A DNA stretch of 64,000 nt from Vesta saturnalis. Lineage: Eukaryota; Arthropoda; Insecta; Coleoptera; Lampyridae. The first letter of the stretch is position 1; every line of letters begins with the position of its first letter. Of this stretch, positions 35,101 to 45,480 are shown piece after piece. The DNA lies in the NCBI GenBank assembly GCA_036346205.1, contig JARFJB010001981.1:248001-312000 (forward strand), written 5' to 3'. The position numbers and the translations under genes are program-made. The notes beneath the pieces were generated by a model. It had not been told where the DNA came from. It did no database searches and saw nothing but the letters and a program-made list of their open reading frames with translations.

Positions 35101-36172
35101 CCAAGTTATGATACAAATGAGGTCAAGTCATCCATAGGTTATTTATTTGCATATTCTGAACATAAAGAAAGGAAAATGACGTGTTCTGATTAATAAATTA
35201 TTTATTTGTTATATTCCAGGCATCTTTATACTGTACTACTGGGCATTCCATTGTGTCTGGTGAGATGGTTGACTCCAGAATTTGACCAACTGTAAGTTAT
35301 AACTACGTCACTGTAACTTATATAATAGTGAAATACGTGTTTTAATATAGTTAAATATTTAATTTATAAAATTACTTTTTTAAAATCATATAAAAGTTTC
35401 TTATTTTTTTGAATGTGACTGGTGGGACACTGAAAAATCCCTTGCTTTTACGTTTGTGCACTCAAAGACAAATATTAGCCAAACCACATTATTAGCCTAC
35501 TTTACAAAGGGCGTAAATCCACTTGACTGAATTTTACAGGAGACAAAAATAACTGCTTTCTTTCATAAATTTTAAAACTTGATACAAAATTTTGATAAAC
35601 TTCTTTTTTATTAGGCATTTATGTATCTTTTGTAAATTATTTTAAAAAAACCGTAAATAATTTTTTTTGAGAACTTACGACTTTTATTTATTTCATACCA
35701 AGGATATATATATTTTTTTAAAGGACGTAGTTGGCGCCCATGTAAGATGGGTTAACCAAACAAGCGGCCCTCTGAAATTCTACTGGTATGGTACCTTTTA
35801 GTTGTACACCATACTGTTATTTGCCCATTTATTTGTTATGATGATTCACAATCTTTGTTAGTTTCTAATTTGACATCCGAGTTAACATGCTCTCGGGGGT
35901 GCCTTTCCTACTACACTACATAATTCCTATTCTACTATTCCTGCATGCTTTACTTGGTTTCTATTCTAGCTGTTACATTCTACTCTACTTATTTTCTGTT
36001 GTATGCCCTGTTTGAATGTTTTTTTGCATGCAGTTTCTATTCTAGTCCTACTACTACTAAAAACATACTAAACTACTCACTAACTACTTGTCCGTTCACC
36101 TTTGCACTTACTTTTGTATGTCTATATTGGTTTGTTTATTGTCTTTACCGTTATGTGGGTTGCTCCCTGGTC
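35101..36172. other. Non-coding stretch
   Basis: No supported gene. GTGACTGGTGGGACAC at about 35415 recurs in similar form at 45.67 and 45.78 kb (see findings). The rest is T-rich and featureless to my eye. Confidence 0.4.
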
Positions 36173-36870
36173 TTAGGAGTTTAAACTCCTGGAATTCCGA
36201 GGGTCACTTCCTTCTTCGGTTTGTGTTGGTGCTGTTGGTTGGTTGTATTTTTGTTGCTTTAGTTCCGCATACTTTGTCTTGGCGATGTTAGTTACCATTT
36301 GTGCCAGTCGGTTTATGGCTGCGAAGCTTTCTGCTGATGTTAATGCAGTTTTTATGTCATTTCCGACTATGTTGTCTCTATATTCGTGTAATTTGTCATT
36401 GTCATGTGCAGATGAAAAGGATGTGTTCGGGTGTGCCGGCACTGCCGCATATACAGATGGCTGTATCTGCGTGTGCCATTCTTTTCCGGTATGTGGGATA
36501 GAGACCATGCCCTGCCGGAATGTGAATTAATCCTTCTGTCGGGTCTATATGCTTGCTGTTTAACCTGTCTTCAATCGGTATAAATTCATATACCCTTCTT
36601 CCAGTATTTCCGTCATCCCACCTTTCTTGCCATATGCTGGTAATCCTTTCTTTAATTTCGGTTTGCTATATGCCCGTATGCCTATTAGCTCTTCCACTCT
36701 GTGTTGGTTCTCCTTTTTCATCCAGTAATTGGCGGCTCTTTGGAGTATTGTCAGGTCAAGAGGTGGTATACCAAGAATTACACCCAGCGGGTCCAAGGAC
36801 GTTGTCCTATAGGCCCCAGTGAGTCTAATTACCAACTTTCTTGCATAAAACGGTATTTTCTTTCATGACA
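36173..36870 (-). pseudogene. Non-LTR retrotransposon ORF2 C-terminal fragment (R1/LOA-like)
   Basis: Read from 36870 down: RLTGAYRTTSLDPLGVILG and IPPLDLTILQRAANYW, the region after the RT thumb of R1/LOA-type LINEs. A frame change near 36540 leads to FRQGMVSIPHTG, and the tail reads AAINRLAQMVTNIAKTKY. The zinc-binding residues expected near the end (CxC...H) are not clear. Both RT and endonuclease are missing. It abuts a different transposon fragment at 36.87 kb. Confidence 0.78.
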
Positions 36871-37133
36871 TGGAATCAATAACTTTGCCTTTTTTTGCTG
36901 ATAAGCTATATAATGATCATTGTCTGATTCTTCAGGCTCACTGTCTTCATCACTTTGCTCGGTATTTGAATTTTCAACTCTAGTCTCAATCTGGTCCTTC
37001 TCTTCAAGGTCGGGCTCATACGGTACTTAAAATTCGTCTTGGTTGTCGTCTGATTCATCGTCAAAAAGCATTTATGAATCTCAGCTATATCATTTTCATT
37101 TTCTAAATTAAAAATCTGTTTCTTGGAGCTCAT
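36871..37133 (-). pseudogene. Acidic N-terminal transposase-like fragment (piggyBac-like?)
   Basis: ATG at 37133 (minus) gives MSSKKQIFNLENENDIAEIH. With a one-base shift the frame continues into an acidic stretch, CFFDDESDDNQDEF and NTEQSDEDSEPEESDNDHYI, ending QQKKAKLLIPCHERKYRF. A highly acidic N terminus of this sort is usual in piggyBac-type transposases, and hairpin repeats like their subterminal repeats lie just outside (37165-37275). No catalytic part is left, so the assignment is tentative. Confidence 0.35.
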
Positions 37134-37164
37134 TGTGATCCTAATATAAAATTATAACAATTAT

Positions 37165-37275
37165 AGTCGCGTGCACCTCACAGGTGACCAATCAACAAGT
37201 ATAAGAACAAAAAAAATTGAATATAATGAAAGTAAAAAACTTACGTAGATTGTCGCGTGCACCTGTGGGGTGATT
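37165..37275. repeat. Paired GTCGCGTGCACCT hairpin repeats
   Basis: GTCGCGTGCACCTCACAGGTG at 37166 is a repeat of GTCGCGTGCACCTGTGGGGTG at 37249. Both contain a small stem (CACCT/AGGTG and CACC/GGTG). A related GGCATGCACCTCGTAGG lies at 37413. They may be the terminal or subterminal repeats of the fragment above. Confidence 0.5.
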
Positions 37276-37654
37276 TTTCTTCGCCGACAGAGATATATTA
37301 CCGCTTCAATTGCAACTCATACACTGTTCGAACGAACGAATAGAATCATGAATATAGTTGGAAGGTCACGCCGCTACTCCCCCACCGCTGTCTTTAACAC
37401 GTGCTTATATGATGGCATGCACCTCGTAGGAGCAACGCGTCTATTGGAATGTTAAGCTAAGGGTACTCAAGAACATTTTCTTGCAAACCCTAACTTTTTC
37501 TTTTTGTGTCTTTAGAAAATAAATCCAAGTGAACATCCCTTTAGACTTTGAGTCACCTTTTCTGTTTCTTTTTATTTCCTCTTTTTTCACTAAAGGGTTT
37601 ACGTATGTTTTACGCTGACCCCAGTTCAATTTCGTCCAAAAATATTTAAATATT

Positions 37655-37826
37655 GGATTGTATATTTTAACATCAAGTTGATTGTGTGTTACATTCGGTT
37701 CATCCCCTGATGATGGTCTAATTATCTAATAGACCGAAACATATATATGTAGGATTACTTTTAACTACACCAGACATATAATAAAAAATAATTGAGAATT
37801 TTGGTTTTGAGTTTTTCTTCCACTCC
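37655..37826 (+). mobile_element. 172-bp ribozyme-bearing retro-insert
   Basis: It is flanked by the 11-bp direct repeat ATTTAAATATT (37644-37654 and 37827-37837). Removing it with one repeat restores the reading frame of the surrounding minus-strand gene across IFKYFWTKLNW. It carries the hammerhead core at 37707-37751. It has no gene. The size and target duplication suggest a 5'-truncated Penelope-like element or a small ribozyme retroelement. Confidence 0.85.
37701..37760 (+). ncRNA. Hammerhead ribozyme (candidate)
   Basis: All conserved core boxes are present in order: CTGATGA (37707-37713), stem II GGTCTA/TAGACC with a 9-base loop (37715-37720 and 37730-37735), GAA (37736-37738), stem III ACAT/ATGT with loop ATAT (37739-37750), and A at 37751 as the cleavage-site base (GUA). 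Predicted cleavage is between 37751 and 37752. Stem I is weaker: CATCCC against GGAT with one bulged C. It is probably a natural self-cleaving RNA of the kind known from Penelope-like elements; activity is untested. Confidence 0.75.
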
Positions 37827-38283
37827 ATTTAAATATTTCATTTCGTGCTTCTTCCTCAAACTTCTTACATTGCAGATTTCTTCCTTTTTCTGAAGCTTTA
37901 CACTCACATTCTTTTCTTATTTCTCTTTTGTCTTTTAAAGTTTGGTAGGTCCAGGTTACGTCATTCAATTTTTTTCCAAAAGATTCATCACCTTCATTCT
38001 CGCTTTCTCTTGTTAACATTAGCAGTCCATTTCAATTCATCTACATTATTTCTTTTTTCCGTAGCGTCGGTGTCTTTTATATTTAGGTCAAAATCACTTT
38101 CATGACTAGAATCACTTGAGCTTTATATTTCTTCTACGCAAGCGGGATCCATCTGATTAGTCTCAAAAGTATGAAACAAAATTCATAATTTCCAAAATAA
38201 TTATTTTTGGAAAAATCTCTCGCACAGGTCGATTTTTATTTTTTGTTGGGCACATTTTAGCATAAAAAAAATTACCAAAAACT

Positions 38284-40436
38284 CAAGATGGCGACCACGC
38301 GCCATTCTGTAAAAAAAATTAAATGAAGGGGGGGGTCACGTGGCACATCGTTTGAAAGCTCTTAACAATGGAAACTCATATCCCAAAGTTTAAAATAATC
38401 GAATGGTGTAACAAAATGCGTCACTTTTTTCCTTTCTGGAACGCATAACAAATTAAAAAAAATACGAATTTCAAAAAAGCAAATTTTATTTCTGTAACAA
38501 AGTGATGGTCACCGGAGATGTTTGCCAAATTTTAAAACAATCGATTAGTTTGCACTCACCTAAACTATTCTCATTACATTTTTACATTAAATACTAATTA
38601 TGACATTACATCAAATTAATGACAGTTAATGTTTTTTTGAAACATTTAAATAATCTAAGCACACAGAATGATTCATTTTACATTTCATTCATGATTAAGG
38701 CCGAATCTAGGCCGTTTGTGAGGGGGGAGAAACAAAAATTTGCCCCCAAATACCCTAATACTCAAAAAGTTGATGTAGGCAAAAAAAGATTAGATATGGT
38801 TTTAAAGCTTACATTATAATTTATTTGCACATCTTGTACCTGTATAACTTATGGCAGTTTCAAGAACAGTAAGAAACTAAGAAACTTAAGAACGGTTTTG
38901 TTTTTGTTTATGATCAAGTCTAAGAATTAAACAAAATATTTTTTACTCCGAAATTCCAATATGGAATTCCACGCTCCACAAACGATTTTTTCTCTTTAAA
39001 AAAGTGTTTAAACCATAACAAAAAATTCGCTGCATCCGAAATTTGTCGTCTCCTAAAATTTGCCGCCCGGAGCACGTACCCCCTCTAGAAAGTGCATCGC
39101 AAGAATGGTTTATTTAAGTGAAAAAAAGAGAATTCAAATTCTCATTAAGGTTGGCTTTGGTGACCGAATGTGTAACCACGCGGAAGCTTGCCGACTGTTG
39201 AGCACGGAAAATTCAAACCATACACCAATTTCACGCTCAACAGCAAGCAAAATTGTGGCCACATTTGCTGAAACTGACAGTATGCGTGACAGGCCCCGTC
39301 AAGGTCGTCCAACAATTCAGGAAAATACTAATTTGAACATTCTCTTGGAAATTCAAGACAACCCTCACATTTCAACAAGGAGCATTGTCCGAGATAACGC
39401 AGTCGGCAGTACTACAGTGAAAAGGTTACTTAAAAAAGAGCGGCTTCATCCTGACAAAATCCACCTTGTTCAGGAGCTGAATGAAGACGACTTTGACCGC
39501 CGACTCAAATTCTGTGAAGAATTGATGCTGAGATTCGATGAGAATCCTTTTTTTTTTTCTGAACAACGTGCTGTGTAGTTACGAAGCAACTTTTACGATC
39601 ATGAAGTGAATCGTCATAATTGTAGATATTGGTCAAACGAAAATCCTTAATGGGTTCAAGACAATTATACCCAACACCACCAAAAAGCTAATGTGTGGGC
39701 GGGACTATTAGGAAATCGCGTTGTGGGACCTGTCATTTTGGAGGAAATTTAAATGGTGAAAGATATTTAGATTTCTTAAGATTCGAGCTAGTACTGGCAT
39801 TGGAAGAATTGTTTCCGGATGAAAACAATCCAGACGCACCTCACCCCATCTGGTTTCAACAAGATGGCGCTCCCCACATTTTGCTCGATATGTTAGGAGG
39901 TACCTAAAGGAAGTTTTTCCGGGCAGATGGATAGGATGAAAAATTGAATGGCCTGCCCGCTCGCCCGACCTTACACCACTCGATTTTTTCTATGGGGCCA
40001 TGTAAAGTCAAAAATTTATTTAAGTAAGTCCAACGACTTAGATAAGCTTAAAAACCGGATCCGTGTGGAAATGCAATACATAGAGCAGGAGACCATCCAA
40101 CGTACCGTGGAAAGCGCCTACGTCCGCCTTGGCCAGTGCCAAATCGCCAACGGCAAAGAGTTTGAACATCTCCGGTGATCATTAGCTGACTTATACGTCT
40201 GATTACTTTGTTACAGAAATAAAATTTGCTTTTTTGAAAGTCGACAGTGTTTTTTTTTTAATTTTGTTATGCGTTACAGAAAGAAAAAAAGTGATGCATT
40301 GAAAAGGTCGCCACTTTGATATACCTTAATCCATTGTTTTAAAATTTGGGATTTGAATTCCGATTCTTAAGAGCTTTCCAACGATGTGCCACATGACCCC
40401 GATTTCCATTTAAATGGCGAGTGGCCGCCATCTTGT
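38284..40436 (+). mobile_element. Mariner-like element F with ~240-270-bp inverted repeats
   Basis: The arms 38284-38525 and 40163-40436 are inverted copies: CAAGATGGCGACCAC at the left outer end pairs with GGCCGCCATCTTG at the right; GCACATCGTTTGAAAGCTCTT, AAAAAGCAAATTTTATTTC and CACCGGAGATG are further shared blocks. They enclose one transposase gene. The right flank is the tail of another mariner-type gene (40437-40485), so F probably inserted into an older element. Confidence 0.85.
39105..40178 (+). pseudogene. Transposase F (Tc1/mariner-like), broken
   Basis: The likely start is ATG 39105 (MVYLSEKKRIQILIKVGFGD), the usual opening of this family; the frame further upstream (39060) is unlikely to be used. 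The paired helix-turn-helix region includes RPRQGRPTIQENTNLNIL and DNPHISTRSIVRDN. A stop at 39576-39578 follows FFFSEQRAV, where the first catalytic Asp motif should begin; what follows reads EATFYDHEVNRHNCRYW. Later parts are in two frames: IWFQQDGAPH (second Asp, ~39855) and WPARSPDLTPLDF (~39955-39990). The end reads KEFEHLR, stop 40176-40178, which lies inside the right inverted repeat. Confidence 0.85.
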
Positions 40437-40485
40437 CAAATATGTTTTGATCAAGGTGGTGGACACATAGAACAATTCTTTTAAA
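40437..40485 (+). pseudogene. Tail of another mariner-type transposase
   Basis: CFDQGGGHIEQFF and a stop: the last codons typical of this transposase family. It sits directly outside the right arm of element F and is followed by an AATAAA-containing 3' region (40558). Confidence 0.6.
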
Positions 40486-41060
40486 TTAGACAGTTATAAT
40501 TTGTTTGTATCAGCTTTTATTGTAAATGATCGCTAAAGTCTGTTTTTTCATCCGTTCAATAAATTTTATCGATAATAATTCAAGAATAATTTCCTAATTG
40601 TCTAGCTTGTGCTTTTTCATAATTATTGAAGCATCCAGTTCCCTATTGAAGGAGGTATTAATTAGTGAACGTCAAAAAAACGAACGTTATAGTGAACCAT
40701 GGCCTAACTAGATTAAGAATTTTTTTGCGATTTACAGGTAACTAATATTTTTTCTTATTTCAGTATTCATTGAAAATAAAATACCATCGTGTGATACATT
40801 TTTGAAAAAAGGAAAAAAATGCTATTTAATAATCCAATATGGCGTCCATAACAAAAAAGAAAGCTATAGTCAATATCTCGAAATCTGAAAAAGATATTCT
40901 TTTGTTTTAGTTTTTATTGTAAAGATCTTAAAAAAGTACCCGTAGAATGTTTAAACTAAAATACCGTATGTTGTATAATAACCGAGCTACGGGGTCTGTC
41001 AAAAATGCACCATTTTGGTTTTCCGCGATTTCTTCAAAAACAAAAAACAATTGATAAAAT
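40486..41060. other. Non-coding stretch
   Basis: 3' region of the broken mariner gene, then AT-rich sequence without a supported gene. AATATCTCGAAATCTGAAAAA at 40872 looks like an inverted-repeat end of another mariner element, but I see no partner. Confidence 0.4.
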
Positions 41061-41720
41061 GTAATAGCACTTTTGGAATGGTAATAGAATCCTGAGAGAC
41101 ATTGTCCATTTGACCGATTTTGCAGCTCTTATAATAACAGAGATAGCGACACATGCAACGCCAATTTGGGACACAGTGTAGAGCGGCATATGTCGCTTTG
41201 TCCGCGAATGTGCTAATATGAATCTGGGTTCTCCCCGCAATTCTACAAATATCAACAGCTTTATTTAATGTTAAATTACCTTCTCTTAATAGACGGTCTC
41301 TTAATTTGCCACTTTTTACACCACACACTATACGGTCCATTAACAGTTCTTCATTGTTCCCAACTCGCAATTATTGGAAATTTTCTAGAGTTCGGTGAAA
41401 AACTGGTGGTAGTTTTCATTTTCAGTTTGTATTATTGTGTTAAATTTATGCCTTTCCACGCTATTGTTGCTGTTGGGAATGAAGAATGCTTCAAATTCCA
41501 ATTTAACGGTTTCATCATTTCTTGCTTCCTCATTAGAAAGGCCAAAGTTTTCAAATATCTCCACGGCTTGTTCTCCAATACAATGAAGTAAACATGCTGT
41601 TTGTATATCACCTTCGCAACTGTTGCGGGTACCGGTCGCCATTATGTAGAGTTCCGAGGTTTCCATCTACATTCATAGCTGGTTGCTGTCGTAGATTCTT
41701 CATTGTATTTGTTTGATTTA
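41061..41720 (-). pseudogene. Gypsy-type retrotransposon Gag fragment
   Basis: Read from 41720 down: MNVDGNL, then TACLLHCIGEQAVEIFENF, LSNEEARNDETVKLEFEAFF, VERHKFNTIIQTENENYHQF. In the next frame: NNEELLMDRIVCGVKSGKLR and DRLLREGNLTLNKAVDICR. This is the conserved capsid-like domain of Gypsy elements. There is one frameshift near 41378. It then passes into unrelated codons; no zinc knuckle, Pol or LTR is visible nearby. Old and truncated. Confidence 0.8.
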
Positions 41721-42119
41721 TAACACACGTAACACTTTTTAATTCCCCATCTTTTTTTTTCTATTTCAATTTATTTCTTGTAGTTGCAGCATTCATTTGT
41801 AGGGGAGTTGTCACAATTTTTACCAATAATTTTTTTATTAATTACTGTTTCTTATTTTTTCAACAATTGTTAATTCAGTACATACCTATATGTCTTGTGA
41901 ATATACAGAATTAAGTACCAGTGATTATCATAGTAAAAAACATTATTTTTTATTTAGCTTAGTAGTTCGAGAAATCTGTGACAACATGCCCCGTGTTGTC
42001 ACAGGTTTTATAATTTATTGCCTAGGATATGTCGTCTTCATGTTTAGGCATACAATGCAAATAAATTCAAATAAATATTTCAATAGGTATTTATTTTATA
42101 AAGTTAACAAACGATGGAA

Positions 42120-43640
42120 GCAATTACATATCGTCATCGCTATCACAGTTACGACACACATAATATGGATTTCCATCAGTACACTTTTCATGAGACCAAT
42201 TCTTGCATTGGGTGCATTGTAACCAAACTTCCTTGGAATCACTATAGTTTTCTCCATAAATCAAGCAAAATGTTTCATCTTCTTCCTCTTGTTCTTCGGA
42301 TGGAGGTGCAGGTGATTTTTTGGATTTGTTTCTGTAAGATTTGTCTCCAAAGACTTGCTTTTTTACATTGCCTGTGGCTTTTTGAACTTTTTGATGCCTC
42401 CAATTTATTTTTTACGGGAGTGTCGGTCAAAATAGCAGATTTAAGCTTCCTGCGCTGTTGTCTCCTAGATTTTCTATCTCCTGCTTTAGGCAGAGGGCGA
42501 ATAACCTCTGGGGAAAGCACAGGGCTCCGTCTGCTTTCCACAGATGTTGAAGGTCTTGAAGGATACAGCTGAGAAGTTGACGGTTCAGCTTCAGCAAAAG
42601 AATCTGTGCGGGAGCTTGATGGTTCTACTGGCGGAAAAATGTCTGGTCGATCTGATCGTATATTATCTGCATCCACTGAATTTTCTGCAGTAACATGTTC
42701 TACATTAGGCCGTACGTTTTCCACAAGTGCACGATCTGTTACATAACTTGGGAGAAAATCTTGGTCCATGAAAATGTCTTTGTTAAATGGATATACACCG
42801 GTAACGCGAAATCCTGATGTGATATTATTTGGTACAATTGGAAGAGCAATAGCAACGATTCCTGGGATATTGTAAATTGTTATAGTCTTTCCAGGATTAG
42901 TTTTCTTCCAGGAAGCACAGGAAGAATTTATATATTTTTTCAGTGGGCCAAAAACGCTCCTGTCCAATGGCTGCAACTTATGGCTGCAATGCGGAGGGAA
43001 AGAAAGCATAACTACACCATTTTCCTTAGCATAGTTCAGCGCAGGTATTGAAAGATGTGACTCATGGTTATCCAATAAGAGTAAAATGGGGCTATTCTTA
43101 GTGCACTTTACTGTGCCAACAAGGTGTTTCATGAAAGTTAAACAATTCTCCTCCTTCATCCAGCCAGATGGGTTAGCTGCCCCAACACTACCAGTGGGAG
43201 CGTTATTCAAAAAATGGTCTTTAAAATGCACTAAAGGAAAAATGAATAGTGGGGGGATACTATTTCCAGTAGCAGATACCGCAAGATCCTTCGTGACAAG
43301 TGTGCCTCTCTCAGCTGAGGTGACTGAACCAATTTGCCTGAATCCTTTTCTAGCAACTACACGATCTGGTCGTTGGTCAGTAGTTACTCCAGTCTCGTCC
43401 ATATTGTAAATATCAGACGGAGAAAATTTATGGCGTCCATACAAAATGCCCAAATTTGTGAAACAAACGTCTACATTGGTTTTATTAAAGCTCGTGGCCC
43501 TTGACAAGCTAGTTGCTTGTGGTGTTCGTTTGACAGCCTTGCGTGTCTCTTCAAGAAGCTTGAAAACCAGTCGGGACCTGCCATAGATGTATCACTCCAG
43601 GAACGCGGCAGTTGTTTCTTAAGAGTTTTAGTATAATCAT
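42120..43640 (-). pseudogene. Second pogo-like transposase with PHD finger, N-terminally truncated
   Basis: Read from 43640 down: AYDYTKTLKKQLPRSW and MAGPDWFSSFLKRHARL, then a frame shift into TPQATSLSRATSFNKTN and a long open core (43507-42275). Catalytic residues are NMDETG, LLLLDNHESH and SHKLQPLD, the DDD triad. A Ser/Pro-rich linker follows. After a one-base shift near 42300 comes a PHD-like finger: FCLIYGENYSDSKEV, CTQCKNWSHEKC and YVCRNCDSDDDM, stop near 42120. The second Cys of the first pair is Tyr. The pipsqueak DNA-binding domain is missing; the gene begins abruptly beside the tail of another gene at 43657. Confidence 0.88.
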
Positions 43641-43656
43641 ATGCAAGTGTGCATAA

Positions 43657-45480
43657 TCATATGCAGTAATGTTTTAAAAACATTACTTTAATTTCGTCAT
43701 TTTCCTCTTTTTCTTTTTGACATACAGCTACATATCTGTGCTCTTTCATTTGACCTCTTCTTCTGTTTGTCTCTAATTTAACTACGTTATAGGTTCCGTT
43801 CTTCACCTCGTTTGCATCTAGGGAACCTTGAAAACTTGCAGAACCTGAATGGCTTTCTGCTTTTGTATTTTGCCCAACTATTTCTTCTGCATCTACGTTC
43901 AGTTTCTGTTCACTGTCACTGGAGTACACATCAGAATAACTTAAATTTCCTCCTTGAAACAATAAAACCTTTTTTGGATTGACAAGATGTTGCATTCATT
44001 TCCTTGATGGTGTCTGTATATATGGAATCGGTTTTATGTGTTTCCATCTTTCGTCAAGGTATCCTCGCTGTTATTCAATATCACCACCAGCAACAAAGAA
44101 AATACGCAATCGATTAATATCTTTGACACTAAGTACTTGTAGCAGTTTCACCTGTTTTCAATCGTTGCTTTTCCTGTCATTTTAGCACACCAAAGGATTA
44201 TTTTTGCTGTTGCCCCTATGCCATGAACTGCCCCCTTACCATGGCCGGTGGTAAAAAACTAATTTCAAATTAATTTCAAATTAATTTCAACACCCCAGTC
44301 CAATTCAGAGTAACACCTGGTCAACAATGTAAATCGAGTTTTGAACTGTGCAGCGTATCCGTCAGATCAAATTATGATTTATTTAAGATTCGGAAACCGG
44401 GATTTTAAATCATTAATAATTTTTTTTATGAACAACCACATAGCATATTTATTGTGAGTTAATTCGTTGCTCACAATTTCATATGAATGGTTCTCTTGAC
44501 CTTGGTTAGCCCATGCACATTGCGCATGCCGTAAAGAGTAGCTTGAGCTTTAGTTTCAAAGTATTTAGATTGCTCGTTTTAAGCAACAACACGGAACTTG
44601 AACTTGAGTGTTTTGCTGTCGAGTTCTTTTATAAGATATTTTGCCGTTCCAAATGGCAGTAGTTATTTCGCATCTATTTTCAACTGATTGTCACTGTTTC
44701 CATGTTACTTTCAATATTTGTTTGAGAAATTCTACAGAAGAACCGAGAAATGTTGGCACTATCGTTTAAAACCTCTATCAGAAAGTTATAGTTTGCGTGA
44801 TGAATACAAACACAAACATTGTGTGGCATTTCGTTCATAGGTCTCACGTGTAAAGGTCTGAATTCAAAAAATTTGCTCTTACAGAGTTTGATAACAGGGT
44901 TATTATTTACGAATAATGAGTAAGGTTCAGCGATTGTGATCATAATATGCCTTTTAGCTACGTGAGTACGTTTACCCGTTTGCAAACCTTTTACGGACGT
45001 TGTGTCTTTTCTATTTGGAGAAGCACGGCTCATGTCATCTTTTTCGCAGAATGCTTCTACTTTTTTCTTAACTTCATCTGTAATAGCCGTGCTAATAATA
45101 TTGTCAGGCTTCTCATGCAATACAGCCATTTGCGGCATAAGGTCGTTCATCATGTGCAATAGAACTGCTGACTGTTTAACGGGACTCTAAGGAAGGGCCT
45201 TTTTAATTTTTACAACTGCTTTTTTCAAAATATTCAAGCATTTGTACGACCCTAGCGCTGAACTCTTTTGTTTTTGTATTCCCGTTATTTTTTATATTCT
45301 CTTTGCTTTCTTTTTCTATTTTTTCATTTTCTTCATATTCACGCCTGTTTTCTCTCTCCGTTTTTTATCCCACTTTTTGTTTTTCTTGGGTTATCTTCCA
45401 TTTATCTTTATCTTCATTCATCTTCTCTCGAGATTTCCTCTGCAGCATTCATCTATAGTAATCAAACAATCATCCAGTTA
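43657..45480 (-). pseudogene. Uncharacterised invertebrate multicopy gene (GHGKG family)
   Basis: Read from 45480 down: a Lys/Glu-rich start, then SYKCLNILKKAVVKIKKALP, KVEAFCEKDDMSRASPNRKD, RHIMITIAEPYSLFVNNNP, KFFEFRPLHVRPMNEMPHNV and CVCIHHANYNFLIEVL (45159-44680). A decayed middle follows. At about 44260-44160 comes TTGHGKGAVHGIGATAK, the hallmark of the family. The C-terminal domain (43995-43657) reads NGTYNVVKLETNRRRGQMKE and RYVAVCQKEKEENDEIKVMF. I know this arrangement from many invertebrate genomes as a repeated, probably transposon-borne gene; its enzyme activity is not known to me. Multiple stops and shifts show a dead copy. Confidence 0.65.

Larger units (their letters stand above)
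37441..38150 (-). pseudogene. Uncharacterised insect multicopy transposon gene, N-terminal region
   Basis: Read from 38150 down: acidic start with SSSDSSHESDFDLNIKD, a frameshift near 38000, then LNDVTWTYQTLKDKREIR, KECECKASEKGRNLQCKKF and EEEARNEIFK. After the 172-bp ribozyme insert the protein resumes FWTKLNWGQRKTYVNPLVKK and ends VCKKMFLSTLSLTFQ. I recognise this layout (Cys-rich block, then KTYVN..., then VCKKxFLxTL) as a multicopy gene of insect genomes whose biochemical role is not established; it behaves like a transposon gene. The catalytic C-terminal half is missing here. The frame rejoins exactly when the insert plus one target duplication is removed. Confidence 0.72.

Noticed and set aside
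41890..42222. Plus-strand 110-codon ORF as a gene
   Set aside because: No motif, and its second half overlaps the minus-strand PHD finger of the second pogo gene.
44205..44220. GGGGCAACAG with TA as right terminus of the second pogo element (with a partner at 41802)
   Set aside because: Translating the region shows it is inside the GHGKG motif of another gene, and the supposed inverted repeat shares only GGGG.
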